From positions 1-9,643 of the forward strand of contig JASEHK010000041.1 of NCBI GenBank assembly GCA_030018875.1: DNA of 9,643 nucleotides. Reading direction: 5' to 3'. This DNA is from Endomicrobiia bacterium. GTDB taxonomy: Bacteria > Elusimicrobiota > Endomicrobiia > PHAN01. Both the position numbers and the translations under genes were made by a program. The notes beneath the pieces are model-generated. The model was not told the DNA's origin, ran no database searches, and worked only from the letters and a program-made list of their open reading frames with translations. Below, piece by piece: positions 7,801 through 9,643 of the stretch (its first letter is position 1; the number at the start of each line of letters is the position of its first letter).

Positions 7801-9643
7801 ATCACACGCCACCGATAAATATTTTCCGTAAAGCCGGTCGTGTGCGAAGCCAGAGTGGTCGTCGTCGAATACCATAGTTGGACGAAATCCGATTTTGTGG
7901 AAATCTCCACGGTATAATCCGAGAGTCCCGCGGGGCCTGAATCCGCGCCGGCATAGACCAATGACAACATCGTCTGGTTTGTCGCGTATCCGTCGAGCGG
8001 CGACGACAAGACAGGAGCGCTCGGCGCTATAGTGTCTATTACGAGCGCAAACGATGACCCCGACTGAGCGGAATTCCCCGCGCGGTCAACGGCGCTGACA
8101 CGCCACCAGTAAGTGGCGGAATCCGCAAGTTGCCGCGACAGAGAATTACCGGCGACGCTGGTCGAAAACCACACCGGGACGAATCCGGCGGACGTGGCGA
8201 TTTCAATTCGATAATGCGACAATCCCGCGGGGCCCGAGTCGGAGACCGTCGTCCAGGCAAAAATCTGTTGCGCGTAATTGGTTGTGAATCCGTCGGCGGG
8301 CGAGGACAGTGTCGGAGTCGCCGGAGGCGTCGTGTCAACCTGAACCGACCACGCGGCCGACCATACGGACTGATTGTCCGCGAAATCTTTGGCGCTGACG
8401 CGCCAATAATAAGTACATTGAGGTAGAGAGGTAGAGAGATAGAAAGGTGGAGAGGTTGTGGTTGATTGATTTATTATGCCAAAACCAGTATCCGTGGAAA
8501 TTTGTAGCGCGTAAGACGAAGTCCCCGAAGCCAGATCCGCCGACGAAAGCCAAGCGAAATTCACCGTCACCTGCCCCGTTGCGGATGCGTCAAGCGGCGC
8601 AGACAAAATAGGAGTCGCGGGCGGAGTCGTGTCTTTTTTGACGACAAAAACATCGTCGAGCGTAACAGTACTTCCGGCTGTGTTCCAGCACATCGCCGAA
8701 ATATAATTCGTCGCCCCGTCTCTCAACTGCTCGAATTGGGCGGGACCGAAATACCAGTCGGTCTCGTGAGAGGCCGCGCCAGGAACAAAACCCGGAATTT
8801 CCGTCCAGTTGAACAACTGCTGGCCGCCCCGCGCGCCTTGCGTGTAAGCAGTGTAACGGGCGCTTTCGAGGTTCGCCGTTCCGAGCGAATAAAAATGGAC
8901 GCGATACGCTCTTTCCGTCGAGGTTGACCTCCAGACGGCATCTTCCCCCGCGCCTTCGTTATCCGCGATACTGACGCCCGCCGTGTCCTTTTTCACATAG
9001 AACGAATAATTTGAAACGGTGGTCGTGTTCCCCGCCAAATCGTAAGTCCTCGTCCAGCAGTAATTTGTCGTCTGCGCGAGCATTGCGTCGAAAATCGTCT
9101 GCGGCAATGTCCAGTTTTCCGTGAACGAAAATGTCGCCGTGGCGCTGGCGACGACCCACGAAGTAAGCCACGACGCGGGCGACGCCGCCGGATCGGTGGT
9201 CGCGCGGACGTCGAATCCGCCCAGCCCGGAACCCGAAACAGCATCGTTGAAATCCACGTCAACGACCGGCGCGACGGCGCACCACCTCGTCTCATCCCAC
9301 GTGGAATTTTTAGTTATCGAGGGCGGGGTCGTGTCTTTCTGCACGAAGAAGACATCGGATGCCGTCTGAAAGTTCGACGCCCCGTCGAAAACTCCGGCGG
9401 AAACATAGTTCCGCCCCTCGCGCAAACCGGCAAAGTTCAAGTTCCAGTTCGATAGATAAAATGTCGAATTCGAAGAAGTCAAATCGGTGTGGTCCATCCA
9501 GTCCCACACGGTTGCGCCAGAAAGCAGATTGCCGGTCATAACTTTCGTCTGAAATTTCGACAAGTTACTTCCGGCGAATGCGGGCGTGTCGTAAAAATCT
9601 ACGTCGTAAACGCCGCCGGGATTCTCTTTTCTCCACATAGCGT
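807..9643 (-). CDS. Giant modular secreted or surface protein (FN3-like, lamin-tail and propeller modules), 5' end cut
   Basis: One uninterrupted frame ends at TAA (807-809) and is open at the window's right edge. The first in-frame ATG (9638-9636) is not a credible start, because it falls in the middle of a repeat module: the residues after it, WRKENPGGVYDVDFYD, match the interior of later copies, and no signal peptide is present. At least 2,943 residues are encoded. Order by residue from that Met: A1-A3 (1-337), B1-B4 (338-733), A4-A5 (734-966), FN3 pair (967-1197), central propeller-like region (1204-1631), A6-A7 (1632-1862), FN3 (1863-1981), two lamin-tail domains (1982-2276), unique region (2277-2590), C-terminal propeller (2600-2943). 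Composition is rich in Ser, Thr, Asn, Gly and aromatics with few Cys, as in extracellular beta-sandwich proteins. No catalytic motif, membrane anchor or C-terminal sorting domain is seen. A role in adhesion, the envelope or matrix binding is inference only. Confidence 0.92.
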   Translation of the reverse strand, partial: AMWRKENPGGVYDVDFYDTPAFAGSNLSKFQTKVMTGNLLSGATVWDWMDHTDLTSSNSTFYLSNWNLNFAGLREGRNYVSAGVFDGASNFQTASDVFFVQKDTTPPSITKNSTWDETRWCAVAPVVDVDFNDAVSGSGLGGFDVRATTDPAASPASWLTSWVVASATATFSFTENWTLPQTIFDAMLAQTTNYCWTRTYDLAGNTTTVSNYSFYVKKDTAGVSIADNEGAGEDAVWRSTSTERAYRVHFYSLGTANLESARYTAYTQGARGGQQLFNWTEIPGFVPGAASHETDWYFGPAQFEQLRDGATNYISAMCWNTAGSTVTLDDVFVVKKDTTPPATPILSAPLDASATGQVTVNFAWLSSADLASGTSSYALQISTDTGFGIINQSTTTSPPFYLSTSLPQCTYYWRVSAKDFADNQSVWSAAWSVQVDTTPPATPTLSSPADGFTTNYAQQIFAWTTVSDSGPAGLSHYRIEIATSAGFVPVWFSTSVAGNSLSRQLADSATYWWRVSAVDRAGNSAQSGSSFALVIDTIAPSAPVLSSPLDGYATNQTMLSLVYAGADSGPAGLSDYTVEISTKSDFVQLWYSTTTTLASHTTGFTENIYRWRVMSRDRAGNYSSYSSTRMFAVDISSPFAPSLILPANDTRTSTASVAFQWSAADDAGPAGLKHYEIEVSTDANFGGDLSQSSATLAQGANLTLAQSRSWWRVRTLDNAGNYSISASSEITIDLTKPYVADNQTGDDNWRPSAGTFYDVDFFDLPASSASSGLRGAEYIVYLSTNSDGMAAGTPLTSWRTIFSYALPSRTTHYTDNWNIDSVFGSLAQGYNFVFVRSSDIAGNTTDYASFVFYVKKDTAPPVIINNEPASVSWDNAPRMHNVDFRDDGIGVKAASYTVYGQPAMSGAPLIGLTTIFALSEPQNLYAADWGIDFALLSPGTNYVSLGCRDDLGNVTSLTDVFRVLKDTIPPDNVTNLAAGQGSSGGEISLSWTSSADDAVTDASNRRTANYLLKYKTSAFSSPDDFLASGATFYIASPSPPSVTETATVTGLVEGTTYWLGILPKDKANNYAVLPSSASAWAKRIPPAQITTLVGSAPETLDPGEVFLSWVAVGDNVFSGDAKGYEIRYATYSFGESQWTAGAVYDQSWGPLSPESQEEKTLIGLTPGVTYWFGIKAYDFASPGANYSVLSNTVSVQARPSGPADGILCYGEGTLAYPRYYRTTSAGASWTGPSNANNAAATIYWSVLKACPVVRNEKVLATLSSGGQIYFQRWDGGALQWSSPELLTTIASADAAYRPLDIAYEQTTGRAMVVWRSATTGEIIYRIWSSTAASWVTAAAPLTVGGTALVRWVRLEARPGTNEIMLVTADANGKMYAYRWNGSSWANNALLTTGANVVYTSAYQCYDVAWETTRGNCLILWGQGTSTKYAMWSTTASVWGTIDVAGPNIAAAAGANWIKLAADSMSGSNRIAMASIDTGSDWNVAVWNQFASSMSWTSPTELSATCDAATPRLVDIAWEKDTGRCISVGILSAAPARNVSYSVWSSASNWSAVTTYTTYDLGNNTDLRWLALTPDPNSNKMILLGANAGAAGSVSLRALVWTGSDWAGGTPLAALGSNGVYEFFALAFDKHDTVAPSYANYQTGDDTWRSSNSGIYNVDFFDAGGSKLSKVESRLASSAGGAGVYRNYTDELTGLNSDSYTSDWNLSAATWGSLTRARSYVSLKIYDSVGNNIALPDAFYVQKDTEPPTMTNNLFGGLTTWHNVDPQTAGRSFNITFNDQTGLSLLTTAQYFVNVSSNQAGVVIATGTIFNYAPGGISFSENWNLNGGHWELLRAGTNYVTVNARDLAGNASSWADAFVILKDTVPPAALTDLSASRGTFRGSVDLSWTPPGDNGAAGDNSGGAYLIKYATYPITTLPIFNSATTLANNLAPKSPSGRESITITGLDLNTTYYFCVRTRDKVASPPNPAHNWSDISNSTGSLPRIENIHINEIFAQGAGSWVELYSDIPSTQTLNNWKLIYNQGSIVAPGGEATVWTGIEASSITPCGFLAITGLNLDGGMSYHVKLLNDNNIMVDIAQWPVLASGQSLARISDGNTFFEKDPTPTQNAANAISTSPLRINEIDYSSSEEFVEIYNVSASTLAVWWLRLRNSAGVPFVSTRTIYPQAFAIADFSSVDGTGKTWSVAFGASGFDASSDFAVLENAAGQVVDRVTWQTGAQYLYRNYKAEPVSFPQSAPASAATSIGRYPSDGNDAAFAVLSARSYAARNYNPSPAASNTLAYPPSGTYIPRRAKIALTLGENSSSGKNNALWFVRTGGATDDKSPHAYRLADIGFDPSLTSPQTAVQVWLDVNDTDGGRLVNGAVYKITLVTDNGSAAAPALTIDNVAYDASTPTISAVSLMTAGAVLNVSQKAAALRIGIKNNSPVGAAGVEMEKIEIALRSPDDQALTDEQAQNLFEKMFLIPDSDSDGKYLSGFDTATAAELGKTAFEIFGGTQIIHIDNPDGSYAMISPQTERFYFLVVELSSYAHQNNPPSFKVLLVPSAITLRDAFSDVTQPLAQYALVVASTPTIIAPAPPPAGTQYPAPVAPAGVILNDTVQLSLSASYAVTGSFVGGSDGILRNLDSSGTVKWNYNAGSPITEVYSPSWLLYEPSTVSYITTQSGDLVKIKDNTTSAQVLWSLNLNNSRITSLTQTLDNNNPVIFAGTQEGRFYKIDKGGAEVSGWQTLPGISGAPMKIPTIDDWTPDVNAVWFGTSVGGMYRLENVYGTKTAETTGLTGVYTSPYLISGKLDASLNTHEVFFGSDDGKLRKRTSSNLTSVPPGWTDVSLSSPVRSSPWYDWEASPSVYFGCDDGKLYKANALTGQILWSFATGGPIRTDPIVVGGKIYFGSDDGYFYGLDAAAGARLPKFPVATGGKVRTSPVYDSGPPVRIYFGSTDGKMYCVEP
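1869..2810 (-). other. Unrecognised linker region with acidic loops and Pro-rich tail
   Basis: Residues 2277-2590 match no family I recognise. The first half (2277-2390) looks like a beta-rich domain (KIALTLGENSSSG, VWLDVNDTDGG, YKITLVTDNGS). The second half (2391-2565) has IGIKNNSPVG, an amphipathic helix around ALTDEQAQNLFEKMF, then the loop DSDSDG (2463-2468), a D-x-D-x-D-G pattern as in calcium-binding loops, and YFLVVELSSYA. A Pro-rich spacer (PTIIAPAPPPAG and PAPVAPAG, 2567-2589) leads to the C-terminal propeller. Calcium binding is inferred from the motif only. Confidence 0.55.
2811..3302 (-). other. Lamin-tail domain 2
   Basis: Residues 2113-2276 begin LRINEIDYSSSEEFVEIYN, the classic LTD opening, followed by WLRLRNSAG, FAIADFSSVDG, FAVLENAAGQVVDRVTW and SIGRYPSDGND. 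The Q-V-V-D-x-V-T-W and S-I-G-R-x-P-D-G elements fit the family's later strands. The two LTDs differ clearly in sequence, so this is not a recent duplication. Confidence 0.85.
3303..3695 (-). other. Lamin-tail domain 1
   Basis: Residues 1982-2112 show the lamin-tail (LTD) pattern: IHINEI at the first strand, WVELYS, LNNWKLIYN, GFLAIT, then VDIAQWP, SLARISDGNTFF and DPTPTQN near the end. LTDs are Ig-like domains frequent in bacterial secreted and surface proteins, often beside nucleases or cell-wall-associated modules. No catalytic partner is seen here. Confidence 0.8.
3696..4052 (-). other. Fibronectin type III domain
   Basis: Residues 1863-1981 begin PPAALTDLSAS, then VDLSWTPPGDNG, YLIKYATYP and ITGLDLNTTYYFCVRTRDK. 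Layout and motifs match the two upstream FN3 domains. It closes the A6-A7-FN3 group and links to the lamin-tail domains. Confidence 0.85.
4053..4745 (-). repeat. Module A copies 6-7
   Basis: A6 (residues 1632-1743) has NYQTGDDTWRSS, YNVDFFD, YTSDWNLS, YVSLKIYDSVGN and FYVQKDT, and resembles A4 and A1 most. A7 (1744-1862) has FNITFND, FSENWNLNGG, LLRAGTNYVTV, RDLAGN and FVILKDT. As with A4-A5, the pair leads into a classical FN3 domain through a KDT-x-PP linker. Confidence 0.75.
4746..6029 (-). other. Central region of eight paired propeller-like repeats
   Basis: Residues 1204-1631 contain eight motifs of the form aromatic strand, W or R, short turn, S-x-W: YYRTTSAGASW (1218-1228), IYFQRWDGGALQW (1267-1279), IIYRIWSSTAASW (1321-1333), MYAYRWNGSSW (1373-1383), KYAMWSTTASVW (1426-1437), VAVWNQFASSMSW (1482-1494), SYSVWSSASNW (1538-1548) and SLRALVWTGSDW (1593-1604). 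Spacing is about 53 residues. Between them two strand types alternate: a DIAYEQTTGRAM type (also DVAWETTRG, DIAWEKDTG, ALAFDKHD) and a NEKVLAT, NEIMLVT, NRIAMAS, NKMILLG type. The true unit is therefore a two-blade repeat of about 105 residues present four times. An eight-bladed propeller, possibly lectin- or sialidase-like, is my inference; I do not recognise an exact family. Confidence 0.6.
6048..6740 (-). other. Two fibronectin type III domains
   Basis: Residues 967-1082 begin PPDNVTNLAAG, have ISLSW, NYLLKYKT and VTGLVEGTTYWLGILPKDKANN. Residues 1083-1197 have PPAQITTLVGS, VFLSWVAVGDN, GYEIRYAT and LIGLTPGVTYWFGIKAYD. The order W-strand, Y-x-[LI]-[KR]-Y strand, then G-L-x-x-[GT]-T-x-Y-x-[FL]-x-[IV] is diagnostic of FN3. 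These usually act as spacers or carbohydrate- and protein-binding accessories in secreted bacterial proteins. Confidence 0.85.
6741..7439 (-). repeat. Module A copies 4-5
   Basis: A4 (residues 734-857) and A5 (858-966) repeat the A pattern. A4 has DNQTGDDNWRPS, FYDVDFFD, YTDNWNIDS, DIAGN and FYVKKDT. A5 has NNEPASVSWD, HNVDFRD, YAADWGIDF, GTNYVSLGC and VFRVLKDT. A4 carries the fuller leader QTGDD-x-W also present in A6. The pair is followed by classical FN3 domains. Confidence 0.75.
7440..8627 (-). repeat. Four tandem FN3-like B modules
   Basis: Four units of about 98-100 residues lie at 338-436, 437-536, 537-634 and 635-733. Each has P-x-x-P-x-L-x-x-P near the start, an F-x-W-like strand, D-[SA]-GPAGL (copies 2-4), Y-x-[IV]-[EQ]-[IV]-[SA]-T, then [YW]-[WR]-W/RV and D-x-A-[GD]-N, ending in VDT, IDT, VDI or IDL. 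This is the fibronectin type III-like pattern common in bacterial extracellular proteins (the YWRV strand followed by a D-x-AGN turn). The block replaces the classical FN3 domains that follow the later A-module groups. Copy 1 lacks the GPAGL motif and carries a short tandem DNA repeat. Confidence 0.75.
8421..8460 (-). repeat. 8-bp microsatellite-like tandem repeat inside module B1
   Basis: On the plus strand the 40 bases split exactly into five 8-mers: aggtagag, aggtagag, agatagaa, aggtggag, aggttgtg. The strand is purine-only apart from T, unlike the GC-rich surroundings. An AT-rich run (gttgattgattt) follows directly. In the coding frame it gives the stretch from TTSPPFY to LSTSLP (about residues 394-406), in the loop before the conserved YYWRVSA strand. 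The protein stays in frame. Confidence 0.7.
8628..9643 (-). repeat. Module A copies 1-3 (A1 cut by the window edge)
   Basis: These are three tandem copies of a roughly 115-residue unit, at residues 1-103, 104-219 and 220-337. Shared features, in order, are a W near the start, a [VI]-x-[FV]-x-F-x-D-like strand (VYDVDFYD, VVDVDFND, YRVHFYS), a W-T-x-I/V middle, then [TS]-[ED]-[ND]-W, L-x-x-x-T/R-N-Y, an A-G-N or A-S-N turn and F-[FYV]-V-x-K-D-T. Each copy ends in the KDT-x linker (101-103, 217-219, 335-337). The pattern suits an Ig- or FN3-like beta-sandwich. I do not recognise a named family for the whole unit. Confidence 0.75.

Noticed and set aside
9636..9638. ATG as the start of the giant gene
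   Set aside because: It falls inside a repeat module (just before WRKENPGG) with no signal peptide, and the frame is open to the window edge.
807..9643. CRISPR array or other DNA-level repeat array behind the many recurring motifs
   Set aside because: The recurring strings encode protein modules at domain-sized, variable spacing and diverge as coding sequence does. There are no uniform repeats with unique spacers.

Overview
The window holds two protein genes, both on the minus strand, and almost no non-coding DNA. Reading along the minus strand, the first is one giant open frame (9643 down to 807) that is already open where the window begins. It encodes at least 2,943 residues of a secreted or surface-type mosaic protein. 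After a 30-base gap comes a second gene (776 down to 1), cut off by the window edge, whose product has a signal peptide and a PQQ-type beta-propeller. The long frames on the plus strand are antisense shadows of these two genes.

Order of modules in the giant protein, N- to C-terminal: three copies of a roughly 115-residue repeat that I call module A (9643-8628); four FN3-like B modules (8627-7440); A4-A5 (7439-6741); two FN3 domains (6740-6048); a region with eight propeller-like motifs (6029-4746); A6-A7 (4745-4053); one FN3 domain (4052-3696); two tandem lamin-tail domains (3695-2811); a unique region with acidic D-x-D-x-D-G loops and a Pro-rich linker (2810-1869); and a C-terminal propeller with about eight blades (1841-807). 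The A and B modules are joined by D-T-x-P-P or related linkers. Everything points to an extracellular structural or binding protein. I see no catalytic motif.

The most notable feature is a 77-bp palindromic element at 670-746, of the dispersed CATTGCGAG...CTCGCAATG type. It lies in frame inside the signal-peptide coding region of the second gene. Removing 78 bases (669-746) would leave a textbook signal peptide. With the element present the frame stays open and a hydrophobic core is rebuilt, partly from element-encoded residues. This parallels the in-frame palindromic elements described in Rickettsia proteins.

Organism: a bacterium with GC a little above half by eye. Huge FN3, lamin-tail and PQQ-repeat secreted proteins together with this palindrome class suggest an uncultured Gram-negative lineage such as Elusimicrobiota or Omnitrophota, but this is a low-confidence inference. 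The two genes share orientation, close spacing and a propeller theme, so they are probably co-transcribed and both exported. What they bind or build cannot be read from this window.
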